Source: Desulfobacula sp.
GTDB lineage: Bacteria > Desulfobacterota > Desulfobacteria > Desulfobacterales > Desulfobacteraceae
DNA: 39,689 bases
Assembly (NCBI GenBank): GCA_020048635.1
Contig: JAIFMF010000151.1
Coordinates: forward strand, 1 to 39,689
Direction: 5' to 3'
Position numbers and translations under genes: made by a program. Shown in pieces: positions 25,771 to 33,849 of this stretch. The notes under the pieces are model-generated. The model ran no database searches, was not told the origin of the DNA, and was given only the letters and a program-made list of their open reading frames with translations. Position 1 is the stretch's first letter; every line of letters starts with the position of its first letter.

Positions 25771-26504
25771 TTTTTTGAGTTGAGTCCATGAACCTGGGCA
25801 TCGTAAATAAATTTATTTATTATCGCCTCGTTCTGATTGGAAAGATTGATGAATTGTAACCCCATCAATATATATCTTTCCGAGTATCTGGGGTTGACCC
25901 TTACGACCAGAGCACGTATGGGAATGGCAATGGGATCTTCCTCGTCGGTATCTGCCAGTATAATTTGAAAATTTATTTCTTCATTGACTTTAATTGCAAC
26001 AAGAGGATTTGAATTATTATTTATCTTGGGAACAATAATGCCGACCCCATTAAAAGAAACATCTCTGATGGAAAAGTCTTTCAGGCTGTCGTACTCAAAG
26101 TTTTTATATAATATTTTGCTTTTAATGATATGTTTTGTGCTGAGCGGCAGGCGGAAAGCAGATCGAATATTAGTTTCCTCTACCGGTAGTTTATATTTTA
26201 AAAGAACTGCCGATACCCTTGTTTTATTGGCAAGCAGGTATTGATCGATGATATTAAAACCCTGACATTCTATTCCGAACCTTACTTTTTTGTTTTTTTC
26301 CTGAATGATCGTTGTCAGATGAAGTTCTCTGAAAGTGGTCTTTTGGGAGAGGGCTGTTCTAGGTTGGGCAATTGTGATAGATTCATTTCCAAAATCAACA
26401 TCAAAAATAATGGATGATCTGGAATACGGTGCCAGGGAATTCATATTAAAAACCAGATCCACCCCGACAGAGGGAAGAAATATTTTATCTATGAAAAGGG
26501 TCAA
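25767..26504 (-). CDS. PilZ-domain protein, c-di-GMP receptor candidate
   Basis: In this 245-residue protein the C-terminal half is a PilZ domain: the c-di-GMP arginine motif NIRSAFRLPL (RxxxR, near residues 113-117) and the DVSFNGVGIIVPK motif (DxSxxG, near 148-160) are both present. The N-terminal ~100 residues resemble the YcgR-like flagellar-brake lead domain. Such proteins sense c-di-GMP and slow motility or alter secretion. HU is upstream on the same strand with a terminator between. CheX is nearby on the other strand, so a motility link is plausible though not shown by the sequence. Confidence 0.85.
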   Translation of the reverse strand: MTLFIDKIFLPSVGVDLVFNMNSLAPYSRSSIIFDVDFGNESITIAQPRTALSQKTTFRELHLTTIIQEKNKKVRFGIECQGFNIIDQYLLANKTRVSAVLLKYKLPVEETNIRSAFRLPLSTKHIIKSKILYKNFEYDSLKDFSIRDVSFNGVGIIVPKINNNSNPLVAIKVNEEINFQIILADTDEEDPIAIPIRALVVRVNPRYSERYILMGLQFINLSNQNEAIINKFIYDAQVHGLNSKN

Positions 26505-26514
26505 TTTGAAAAAT

Positions 26515-26551
26515 ATTCAGGCAGTACCCGGTTTGCAGATACTGCCTGAAT
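26515..26551 (-). terminator. rho-independent terminator of the HU gene
   Basis: On the minus strand attcaggcagta and tactgcctgaat form a 12-bp perfect stem with a 13-base loop, followed by the U-tract atttttc. It lies about 15 bases after the HU stop and just before the PilZ start. Confidence 0.85.
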
Positions 26552-26566
26552 GAATCCTTAAGGATA

Positions 26567-26836
26567 TTATTTTACAGCGTCTTTAAGTGCTTTTCCAGGG
26601 ACAAATTTAGGTACGTTTCTTGCCGGAATATTAATTTCTTTTCCTGTTTGAGGATTTCTTCCTTTTCGAGCTTTTCTTTCGGCAGTTTTGAATGTACCAA
26701 AACCAACCAGGGTGACAGAGTCATTGCTGGACAACGCTTCCGTTATTGCTTTAATGGTGCAGTCAACTGCTGCCTGTGCATCTTTCTTGCTGTTAAGTAC
26801 TTCTGAAACCTTGTTGATTAAATCGCCTTTGTTCAT
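26567..26836 (-). CDS. HU-family DNA-binding protein
   Basis: ATG 26836 ([15 protein letters not shown]) is the normal HU start, with aaaggag 8 bases upstream; a GTG three codons earlier lies too close to the ribosome site. The 89-residue protein has the HU arm [20 protein letters not shown] near 54-73 and the [14 protein letters not shown] strand. HU bends DNA nonspecifically and organises the nucleoid. HU versus IHF cannot be settled by eye, but the arm is HU-like. Confidence 0.95.
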   Translation of the reverse strand: MNKGDLINKVSEVLNSKKDAQAAVDCTIKAITEALSSNDSVTLVGFGTFKTAERKARKGRNPQTGKEINIPARNVPKFVPGKALKDAVK

Positions 26837-26861
26837 CTTGATCACTCCTTTGTTTAGGTTT

Positions 26862-26890
26862 TAGAAATTTCCAAATACTAAATTTGTCAA
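26862..26890 (-). promoter_or_regulatory. possible sigma70 promoter for HU
   Basis: On the minus strand TTGACA is followed after 17 bases by TTTCTA, about 25 bases before the HU start codon. The -10 is weak, but spacing and position are right. A perfect 12-bp palindrome (attcaattgaat, 26916-26927) lies about 25 bases upstream of the -35. Confidence 0.45.
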
Positions 26891-26999
26891 TAAAACACTT
26901 CTGTTACGTTTTTTTATTCAATTGAATCAGCTTTTTACGGTACGTTACGTCGTTGAGAAGTGCGTGTCAAGTCTTTATTCACATTTTTTTAAAAATTTA

Positions 27000-27026
27000 T
27001 TGCAGGCTTTTAAGAAAAAATATAAA
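27000..27026 (+). promoter_or_regulatory. possible promoter for cheX
   Basis: TTGCAG and TATAAA are 15 bases apart, about 25 bases before the CheX start codon. The intergenic region (204 bases) is shared with the divergent HU gene. Confidence 0.35.
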
Positions 27027-27049
27027 ATCAATCCCTAAAGGAGAAAAAT

Positions 27050-27511
27050 ATGGATGCAGCACTCGTTAACCCTTTTATTGAAGGTACTTTACATATTCTC
27101 GATACTACAGCATTTGTAAAAGTTAAACCCGAACCCCCTTTTCTTAAAAAAGACCGGAAATCTTTAGGGGATATTTCCGGATATCTTGAAATTTCCGGAG
27201 ATTTGATCGGGTCGGCAGTTGTCAGTTTTTCAGAAGAAAGTATTCTTGGAATTGTTTCTGCTATGTTTGGAGAGGATATGACAGAAATAAATGATGAAAT
27301 TAAAGATGCAGTTGGTGAAATCAGTAATATGGTCGCTGGACATGTTACAACAAAAATCGCTGAATTGAGTAAGAAAGTGAAAGTCAAGTTTAAGGAAATC
27401 AAGATGGGGCAGGGAACTTTAATACCCCATAGTGAAGGAGCAAAATATATACTCGCGCTTCCATTCAGAACGACAAAAGGGAAGGTTGTGATCGAGGTGA
27501 GTTATCTATGA
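27050..27511 (+). CDS. cheX: CheX-like chemotaxis phosphatase
   Basis: The 153-residue protein follows aaaggag and shows the CheC/CheX/FliY fold. The region LGDISGYLEISGDLIGSAVV is typical, and the catalytic helix DAVGEISNMVAGH near residues 91-103 holds the E-x2-N pair that dephosphorylates CheY-P. A single such helix, rather than two, suggests CheX. No other chemotaxis gene is in the window; it may serve a stand-alone response regulator or a distant chemosensory array. Confidence 0.85.
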   Translation: MDAALVNPFIEGTLHILDTTAFVKVKPEPPFLKKDRKSLGDISGYLEISGDLIGSAVVSFSEESILGIVSAMFGEDMTEINDEIKDAVGEISNMVAGHVTTKIAELSKKVKVKFKEIKMGQGTLIPHSEGAKYILALPFRTTKGKVVIEVSYL

Positions 27512-27519
27512 TTGATAAA

Positions 27520-28305
27520 CTATTGGTTGATGGTTCCGATATACCATTGAATCAGATGTTTCCCAAAGAAAATATACAAAATGGTGCCTGCTGATAAAAA
27601 AGGTCCGAATGGAATTTTGAATTTTGTATCTGATATCCTCATATAAAGCATAGCTAAAATTCCGGTGAGGCTCCCCAGCAAAGAGCCTGCAAAAAGAGTG
27701 AAAAGAACACCTTTAATCCCTGTCGCAGCACCGATCATGGCCAGAAGTTTGATATCACCGCCACCCATCCCCTCCTGCTTTCTCAGTAAATAATATAATA
27801 TTGCAACAGCATATAAAATTCCACCGCCAGCCAAGATTCCCAAAAAGGATTGCATGATTGTCGTTTCAGGTAGAAAACAAAAGGCCGAAGAAAAAATAAA
27901 CATGCCTGGAATGGATATGCGGTCGGGAATAATCTGATAATCAAAGTCAATGAAGGAAATGGTGATCAGGACACTGATGAAAACAAACCAGAAAAACATG
28001 GCGGGGGTAAGGCCGAATTTAAGAAATAACAAAACGGCAAAGGCACCGGTTAAGGCTTCGATGAAAGGATATCGGATTGAAATTGGATGACGGCAGGAGT
28101 TACAGCGGCCTTTTAGGTAGACATAGCTTAAGATCGGGATATTAAGATAAAAGGGGATACTGTTATGACAATTAGGACAGGATGAACCTGGGGAAATGAT
28201 GGACCGGTTTTCAGGTATCCGGTATATGCAGACATTCAGGAAACTCCCGATACAGGCCCCCAAAATAAAAGCAAAAATTCCGGCAAAAATTATATATTCA
28301 GTCAT
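27520..28305 (-). CDS. type IV prepilin peptidase, A24 family
   Basis: This 261-residue polytopic membrane protein has the cytosolic zinc loop with two Cys pairs (CPNCHNSIPFYLN and RCNSCRHPISIRYP). The catalytic aspartates lie in SFIDFDYQIIPDRI and GGGDIKLLAMIGA, the GxGD-type site. It cleaves and N-methylates type IV pilins or type II secretion pseudopilins. Length and the N-methylase zinc motif agree with a bifunctional PilD/GspO. No pilin gene lies nearby. It converges with cheX, whose stop is 8 bases away. Confidence 0.95.
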   Translation of the reverse strand: MTEYIIFAGIFAFILGACIGSFLNVCIYRIPENRSIISPGSSCPNCHNSIPFYLNIPILSYVYLKGRCNSCRHPISIRYPFIEALTGAFAVLLFLKFGLTPAMFFWFVFISVLITISFIDFDYQIIPDRISIPGMFIFSSAFCFLPETTIMQSFLGILAGGGILYAVAILYYLLRKQEGMGGGDIKLLAMIGAATGIKGVLFTLFAGSLLGSLTGILAMLYMRISDTKFKIPFGPFLSAGTILYIFFGKHLIQWYIGTINQ

Positions 28306-28499
28306 GATCTTTCTTTCTTGAAATTATCAGCATCCTTTATCGGCCTTTAGAATTTTTTTTGCAAGGATATTGTAAAATCTGAAATGTGTTTTATTGTACG
28401 ATCACAATTTACAAAGGTTGTGGATGAATATCAAATGGTAGATGCAATCACTGGATGGGATAATCTCATGCAGTGTTTTTATAGGGTAAAGGAGTAAGA

Positions 28500-30896
28500 A
28501 TGGCTGAAGTCGATGTCGATGATCTGATCGAAATTATTGAGAAAGAAAGCAACATAAAAGATATACCGACAATTATTCCCATGATGCCGGTAAGGGATGT
28601 TGTGGTGTTCACCGATATGCTGCTGCCATTGTTTGTCGGAAGAGAAAAATCCATCAAAGCAGTTGAAGAAAGTTTTGAATATGATCGTTATATTTTTTTG
28701 ACAACGCAGAAAGATTCTGAGATTGAGAAACCAACGATTGATGATGTTTATGCTGTGGGGACAGTCGGCAGAATTCAAAAAATGATAAAATTGCCGGATG
28801 GCAGAATTAAAGCCCTGGTCCAAGGTATAGCCAAAGCCAAAGCTTTGGAATATGTTAAAAAAAAACCTTTCTTTAAAGTCCGAATTGAGTTTTTAGAGGA
28901 TACTGATCCTAAAGCGCTTTCGATTGAAGATGAAGCTTTGATGAGGAATGTCAAAGAAGCCAGTGAGAAATTACTTGCACTTAAGGGGGAACTTTCCGGG
29001 GATATCGGTGATTTGCTATCCCATATTGAATCTCCGGGTAAACTTGCTGATCTGGTTGCATCTAATTTAAATCCAAAAGTGGAAGATGCACAAGAGTTAC
29101 TGGAAATCATTGACGCGATTGAGCGGTTGAAAAAAGTGAATGACCTTCTGGCAAGAGAATTGGATCTTTCAACGGTTCAAGCCAGAATTCAAACTGATGT
29201 TAAAGATGAAATTTCTAAAAACCAAAGGGATTATTATTTAAGAGAACAGGTTAAGGCCATTCATAAAGAGCTTGGGGAGAATGATGATAAATTCGCTGAA
29301 ATAGAAGAATTCAGGGTAAAAATTCAAAAATGTAAAATGCTTCCGGATTGTGAGAAAGAAGCTCAAAAGCAGTTGAAACGACTTGAACAGATGCATTATG
29401 ATTCTTCTGAAGCCTCGGTCGTCCGAACATACCTCGATTGTATTGTCGAATTGCCCTGGAGCAAGGCTACGAAAGATTTTCTGGATATCCCCAAAGCCCA
29501 GGAAGTTTTGGATAAGAATCATTTTGGCTTGGATAAGGTCAAGGAAAGAATTCTTGAATATTTAAGCGTCAGAAAGCTAAACCCTCATAAAAAAGGGCAG
29601 ATTATCTGTTTTGTAGGCCCACCGGGGGCTGGAAAGACTTCTCTTGGAAAAGCCATTGCAAAGGCAATGAAGCGTAAGTTCCACCGGGTGTCTCTGGGAG
29701 GGATAAGAGATGAGGCAGAAATCAGGGGACACCGGAGGACTTATATTGGTTCCATGCCTGGAAGAATATTACAAGGGCTTCGCCAATGCGCTACAAACAA
29801 CCCCGTATTCATGCTGGATGAAATTGATAAATTGGGAAACGATTTTCGGGGAGACCCTTCCTCCGCACTTTTGGAAGCCCTTGATCCTGAGCAGAATTTT
29901 GAATTTTCAGATCATTATCTCAATATGCCCTTTGATCTTTCCAATGTGCTTTTTATTCTGACGGCCAATATTTCAGATACGATTCCATCTGCTTTGCTTG
30001 ATAGAATGGAAGTGATAGGTGTTCCAGGCTATACCCGTGAGGAAAAAAAGGTTATTGCACAAAAATATCTTCTTCCAAGAAAGTTAAAGGATAATGGACT
30101 CATCCGGAGATCGATAAATTTTAGTTCAGGCGCCATTGAGTCGATCATCGCTGATTATACTCTGGAAGCAGGGTTAAGAGGCCTTGAACGAAAACTCGAT
30201 ACCATTTGCAGAAAAATAGCAAGGAAAATTGCAGAGGGGAAAAAAGGAAAGTTTTCTATCACCCGGCAGAGCCTCACAACCTATCTTGGCCCACCTCAGT
30301 ATATTCCAGAGCTGGACCAGGAAGAAAGCCAGGTTGGATTGGCAACCGGTCTTGCCTGGACTGAGGTAGGCGGTGAGCAGCTTTATATTGAAGTGTCTCT
30401 TTATCAGGGGAAGGGAGAACTCCTGGTGACGGGTCAGATCGGTGAAGTCATGCAGGAATCTGCACGGGCAGCTCTTACATATACTAAATCAAATGCCGAT
30501 AAGTTTGATATCAGCAAAGAAGACCTTGATAATAATGATATTCACATTCATGTTCCGGCCGGCGCAATTCCCAAGGATGGGCCTTCAGCAGGCATTGCCA
30601 TGGCAACGGCATTGATTTCAGCTTTTACCGGTCGAAAAGTAAACAATAAGGTCGGGATGACAGGAGAGATTTCTCTGAGAGGAAGAGTTTTACCCATTGG
30701 CGGACTCAAAGAAAAAGCCCTTGGGGCTTTACAGGCCGGGATTGAGCATATCATTATTCCGGAGAAAAACAGGAAGGATCTACATGATTTGCCCAAGGTG
30801 ATTAAGAATAAAATGAAATTTACCTGTGTTCGGGATATAAAAGAAGTCCTTGAAATAGCCCTGGAAAAGAAAGATGAACCAGAAGACACCCGGTAG
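28500..30896 (+). CDS. lon: ATP-dependent protease Lon
   Basis: This 798-residue LonA protein has an N-terminal substrate-binding region beginning IPTIIPMMPVRDVVVFTDML and a coiled-coil around 230-270. Walker A GPPGAGKTSLGK is near 370, Walker B VFMLDEIDKL near 435. The serine-lysine proteolytic site is in GPSAGIAMATALIS and GLKEKALGALQAGIEH in the C-terminus. It degrades damaged and regulatory proteins. tsaB overlaps its end by 23 bases, so the two are transcribed together. I saw no clear heat-shock promoter in the 194 bases upstream. Confidence 0.97.
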   Translation: MAEVDVDDLIEIIEKESNIKDIPTIIPMMPVRDVVVFTDMLLPLFVGREKSIKAVEESFEYDRYIFLTTQKDSEIEKPTIDDVYAVGTVGRIQKMIKLPDGRIKALVQGIAKAKALEYVKKKPFFKVRIEFLEDTDPKALSIEDEALMRNVKEASEKLLALKGELSGDIGDLLSHIESPGKLADLVASNLNPKVEDAQELLEIIDAIERLKKVNDLLARELDLSTVQARIQTDVKDEISKNQRDYYLREQVKAIHKELGENDDKFAEIEEFRVKIQKCKMLPDCEKEAQKQLKRLEQMHYDSSEASVVRTYLDCIVELPWSKATKDFLDIPKAQEVLDKNHFGLDKVKERILEYLSVRKLNPHKKGQIICFVGPPGAGKTSLGKAIAKAMKRKFHRVSLGGIRDEAEIRGHRRTYIGSMPGRILQGLRQCATNNPVFMLDEIDKLGNDFRGDPSSALLEALDPEQNFEFSDHYLNMPFDLSNVLFILTANISDTIPSALLDRMEVIGVPGYTREEKKVIAQKYLLPRKLKDNGLIRRSINFSSGAIESIIADYTLEAGLRGLERKLDTICRKIARKIAEGKKGKFSITRQSLTTYLGPPQYIPELDQEESQVGLATGLAWTEVGGEQLYIEVSLYQGKGELLVTGQIGEVMQESARAALTYTKSNADKFDISKEDLDNNDIHIHVPAGAIPKDGPSAGIAMATALISAFTGRKVNNKVGMTGEISLRGRVLPIGGLKEKALGALQAGIEHIIIPEKNRKDLHDLPKVIKNKMKFTCVRDIKEVLEIALEKKDEPEDTR

Positions 30897-31578
30897 TTTG
30901 AACCTCCTTTCCCTGAGTACGGCGGAACAATGGTGCAGTCTTGCGGTTGTGAATGGGCTTTCATTAATATATGAAGAATTTTGGACAACCAGGCTGACCC
31001 ATTCCAGAAGACTTATAAAAATGATTGAGCATATGCTGGAAAATCGGGCAGGTATGACGCTCAATGATATTGATGGATTTGTTGTGGCTGGCGGACCGGG
31101 TAGTTTTACCGGGCTTAGAATCGGAATCAGTGTGATCAAAGGACTGTCCTTTGCTATGGGGAAACCGGCTGCTGGTGTGTCAAGCCTTGATGGCATTGCA
31201 TTTCGATTTGCCTGCTCATCAATTCCAGTTTGTGCCATGATGGATGCAAAAAGAGGTGAAGTTTATTGTGCTGTATATCATTTTAATAAAGGCAATCTGA
31301 TCTCAAAGACTCTTGAAGTGGTTGTCAGCCCCAAAGTCGCTGTCGAAATGGCAAAGGGAGAATCTGTATTGTTTGCAGGTTCAGGCTCAAAAGCATACAA
31401 GAGCGTTATTGAACAGGAAGCAAACCAACCCACCTTCACTCAGAGTTTTTTCGATGCTGCAAGTGCTGCAGCTCTGGTTCAGTCTATGTATTTGAGAGAC
31501 AACTATTTTTCAATATCCGGGAATGGTCTTGTTCCCAGATATATTAGAAAATCGGATGCAGAATTGCATTTGCGTTAA
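30874..31578 (+). CDS. tsaB: tRNA t6A biosynthesis protein TsaB
   Basis: This 234-residue ASKHA-fold protein contains the TsaB signature GFVVAGGPGSFTGLRIGISV near residues 69-88 and a first phosphate-type loop near the N-terminus (LLSLSTAEQWCSLAV). TsaB binds TsaD and TsaE in making threonylcarbamoyladenosine at tRNA position 37. It starts inside the last codons of lon, the same strand and another frame. The C-terminal half is divergent, as usual for TsaB. Confidence 0.9.
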   Translation: MNQKTPGSLNLLSLSTAEQWCSLAVVNGLSLIYEEFWTTRLTHSRRLIKMIEHMLENRAGMTLNDIDGFVVAGGPGSFTGLRIGISVIKGLSFAMGKPAAGVSSLDGIAFRFACSSIPVCAMMDAKRGEVYCAVYHFNKGNLISKTLEVVVSPKVAVEMAKGESVLFAGSGSKAYKSVIEQEANQPTFTQSFFDAASAAALVQSMYLRDNYFSISGNGLVPRYIRKSDAELHLR

Positions 31579-31590
31579 AATCCAAGGATA

Positions 31591-31619
31591 TTGACATAAA
31601 ACACATTCCTTGATATTGT
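31591..31619 (+). promoter_or_regulatory. sigma70-like promoter for psd
   Basis: TTGACA and TATTGT are separated by exactly 17 bases, directly after tsaB and about 30 bases before the psd start. It is one of the best-formed promoters in the window. Confidence 0.6.
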
Positions 31620-31649
31620 AAGCCCCTTATAAATATGGGATAAAAGATT

Positions 31650-32312
31650 ATGAACGCTTCAAAATGGCCAGCGCGAGCAGTCTTGCCAGTAGCTCAGCCC
31701 GGCCTGATATTGATATTAATAGCCATCCTCTTTACAGGGATGCTTTTTTATTTTGGATGGACGGTATTCGCCTGGATTTCTTTTGCTTTGACTTTGTTTA
31801 TCTGCTGGTTTTTCAGGGATCCTGATCGTGTCATCCCCAAGGATAATAAAAGTCTTATATCTCCAGCAGACGGAAAGGTGATAGTGGTTGAAAAACAATC
31901 AGGGTGCGAATATTTAATCGGACCCTGCACCAAGGTCAGCATTTTTATGAATGTGTTTAATGTTCATGTGAACCGGGTTCCCTTTGATGGCATCGTGCAA
32001 AAAGTTCGATACAGTCCTGGAAAATTTATTAATGCATCCTTTGATAAAGCCTCTATTCACAATGAGAGAAGTGCACTGATTGTAAAAACGGTCAGTGGAG
32101 GGGATTATGCTGTTGTCCAGATTGCCGGTCTCATTGCCAGAAGGATTGTGAATTGTGTCAAAGAAGGAGAAAAAATTAGAAAAGGGGACAGATACGGAAT
32201 GATCCGATTTGGTTCCCGTCTTGATTTATATCTCCCTCATGATTTTGATGTCGCTGTTCATATTGGTGAAAAGACAAAGGCAGGATCGACTATTATCGGC
32301 CACATGAAATAA
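31650..32312 (+). CDS. psd: phosphatidylserine decarboxylase, short form
   Basis: This 220-residue pyruvoyl enzyme has two N-terminal membrane segments at about 17-52. The PSD core ISPADGKVIVVE is near 70-81, with FNVHVNRVPFDG near 103-114 and the self-cleavage site RFGSRLDLYLP, where S189 would become the pyruvoyl group. The short form with a GS site, rather than LGST, occurs in many non-enterobacterial species. It converts phosphatidylserine to phosphatidylethanolamine. No pssA is visible next to it within the window. Confidence 0.93.
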   Translation: MNASKWPARAVLPVAQPGLILILIAILFTGMLFYFGWTVFAWISFALTLFICWFFRDPDRVIPKDNKSLISPADGKVIVVEKQSGCEYLIGPCTKVSIFMNVFNVHVNRVPFDGIVQKVRYSPGKFINASFDKASIHNERSALIVKTVSGGDYAVVQIAGLIARRIVNCVKEGEKIRKGDRYGMIRFGSRLDLYLPHDFDVAVHIGEKTKAGSTIIGHMK

Positions 32313-32362
32313 ATATCGGCGAAGAGCGTTAACAAAACAAACCAAATGGAGTGATCTGAAAG

Positions 32363-32830
32363 TTGGAACAAGTACCCATTACAAAAGAAGGCTATGCTGT
32401 TTTAAAAAATGAACTTAAAAGATTAAAGACAATTGAGAGACCGGAAACTATCAAATCCATAGAAATTGCCAGGGCCCATGGAGATCTGTCGGAAAATGCC
32501 GAATATCATGCGGCAAAGGAAAGACAGTCTTTTCTTGAGGGTAGGATTGGCGAACTCAGTTATAAAATCGGAAATGCAAAAATAATTGATCCTCTGACGG
32601 TTCCAAAGGATTTCGTTAGATTTGCAAGTAGAGTTCGTGTAGAGAATATGGATTCGGAAGAAAAAGTGGAATATATGATTGTCGGGCCTGATGAAGCAGA
32701 CATCAAACAGGGAAAAATTTCCGTTTCTTCTCCTCTGGGAAGTGCTCTTCTGGGTAAAAAACCCGGAGATGAGGCAGTTTTGCAGGCCCCTGGCGGAAAA
32801 AGAGTTTATGAGATATTAGAGATTATTTAA
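32363..32830 (+). CDS. greA: transcription elongation factor GreA
   Basis: The TTG start has ggag about 11 bases upstream. The 155-residue protein shows the N-terminal coiled-coil with the acidic tip AHGDLSENAEYHAAKERQ near 38-55, where the two acids reach the RNA polymerase active site, and the C-terminal FKBP-like domain with SSPLGSALLGKKPGDEAVLQ. GreA stimulates transcript cleavage to rescue backtracked polymerase. rpoZ follows within 20 bases. Confidence 0.95.
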   Translation: MEQVPITKEGYAVLKNELKRLKTIERPETIKSIEIARAHGDLSENAEYHAAKERQSFLEGRIGELSYKIGNAKIIDPLTVPKDFVRFASRVRVENMDSEEKVEYMIVGPDEADIKQGKISVSSPLGSALLGKKPGDEAVLQAPGGKRVYEILEII

Positions 32831-32850
32831 ATACAGTGGAGGTATAAACT

Positions 32851-33060
32851 TTGGCAAGAGTCACAATTGAAGATTGTCTGAAAAATGTAGACAACAGGTT
32901 TACACTTGTTCATCTGGCAGCAAAAAGAGTCAGGCAGATAAGGGAAGGTGCAGATCTATTGGTAAAATCATCCAAGAATGGCGATGTTGTTTCAGTCTTA
33001 AGAGAAATTGCGGCCAACCGGATTGTGGTTAAAAAGAATAAAGAAAAGGATTATGAATAA
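32851..33060 (+). CDS. rpoZ: RNA polymerase omega subunit
   Basis: A TTG start after tggaggt gives a 69-residue protein beginning ARVTIEDCLKNVDNRFTLVH and containing AAKRVRQIREGADLLVKSS, the omega core that clamps the beta-prime C-terminus. Immediately downstream of greA, it links two transcription factors in one probable operon. Confidence 0.93.
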   Translation: MARVTIEDCLKNVDNRFTLVHLAAKRVRQIREGADLLVKSSKNGDVVSVLREIAANRIVVKKNKEKDYE

Positions 33061-33088
33061 AGGCTGGACTGGCCAGCGGAGCCGTAAG

Positions 33089-33118
33089 ATGAAAATCAAA
33101 GGTCAATATCAGGGTTGA
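33089..33118 (+). CDS. 9-codon leader ORF before the TtcA-like gene
   Basis: ATG 33089 has ggag 7 bases upstream and encodes MKIKGQYQG. Its TGA overlaps the TTG start of the next gene (TTGA). The downstream TTG has only aggg directly against it, which is too close to serve as its own ribosome site, so translation of the long gene probably depends on termination of this short one. It may instead be a chance frame; nothing suggests a regulated amino-acid content. Confidence 0.35.
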   Translation: MKIKGQYQG

Positions 33119-33849
33119 AAAACAGCCTGAAAAAGAAAATCCATCATGCAGTGGGAAAGGCTATTTTCGACTGGAATATGATCCGTGATAATGAAAAAAT
33201 TCTTGTGGGTATATCTGGCGGAAACGATAGCCATGTTCTTCTGAATATTTTATTCTCTCTGAAGAAAAAAGCGCCTGTTGATTTTGAAATTCTTCCAGTG
33301 CATATTGATGCAGGATTTGATGGTTCTTTTGCTGAAGAACTTGGGCGGTATGTGGAAAATAATTATGGTTGCCTGATAATCGAATATAAGGATTATGGTA
33401 TCCTTGCTCATTCCCGTGAAAATAAGGAAAATCCCTGTTTTTTGTGTTCCCGTCTGAGAAGAAACAAACTATTTGAAATCGCAAAAGAGCAGGGGTGCAA
33501 AAAAATTGCATTGGGTCACACTAAAGATGATATTATCGAGACCTTATTCATCAATATGGCTTATGCTGGAAAGATCGCTACAATGAAGCCCCGGCAATCT
33601 TTTTTTGATGGAACGCTTGATATCATCAGGCCACTGGCATATGTTGAAAAAAAAGATATTGTGCGGTTTGCTAAATCCTCTGGTTTACCGGAGTTCAAAA
33701 ATAACTGTCCCAGTGCAGACAAAACAAAGCGAACAGAGATAAGGCATATGCTGGAAGATTTATATAAACACAATCAAAATATCAAAGGCAATATATTCAG
33801 GTCCATGGGGAACATTGTACCGGAGTATCTTTTAGGCAATCAGATATGA
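33115..33849 (+). CDS. TtcA-family tRNA thiolation ATPase
   Basis: This 244-residue PP-loop ATPase has ILVGISGGNDSHVLL near residues 29-43, the CFLCSRLRRNKLFEIA Cys pair near 102-117 and the LGHTKDDIIETLFINM helix near 132-147, matching TtcA/TilS-type enzymes. TtcA installs 2-thiocytidine at position 32 of tRNAs with an iron-sulfur cluster bound by such Cys residues. The first P-loop residue is Asn (SGGNDS) rather than the usual Lys, which could alter nucleotide handling. The TTG start lies at the end of a 9-codon ORF; folE2 overlaps the stop by 4 bases. Confidence 0.8.
   Translation: MKNSLKKKIHHAVGKAIFDWNMIRDNEKILVGISGGNDSHVLLNILFSLKKKAPVDFEILPVHIDAGFDGSFAEELGRYVENNYGCLIIEYKDYGILAHSRENKENPCFLCSRLRRNKLFEIAKEQGCKKIALGHTKDDIIETLFINMAYAGKIATMKPRQSFFDGTLDIIRPLAYVEKKDIVRFAKSSGLPEFKNNCPSADKTKRTEIRHMLEDLYKHNQNIKGNIFRSMGNIVPEYLLGNQI

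Noticed and set aside
28395..28412. CRP-like imperfect palindrome (ttgtacgatcacaa) before lon
   Set aside because: The half-sites match only partly and the position relative to any promoter is unclear.
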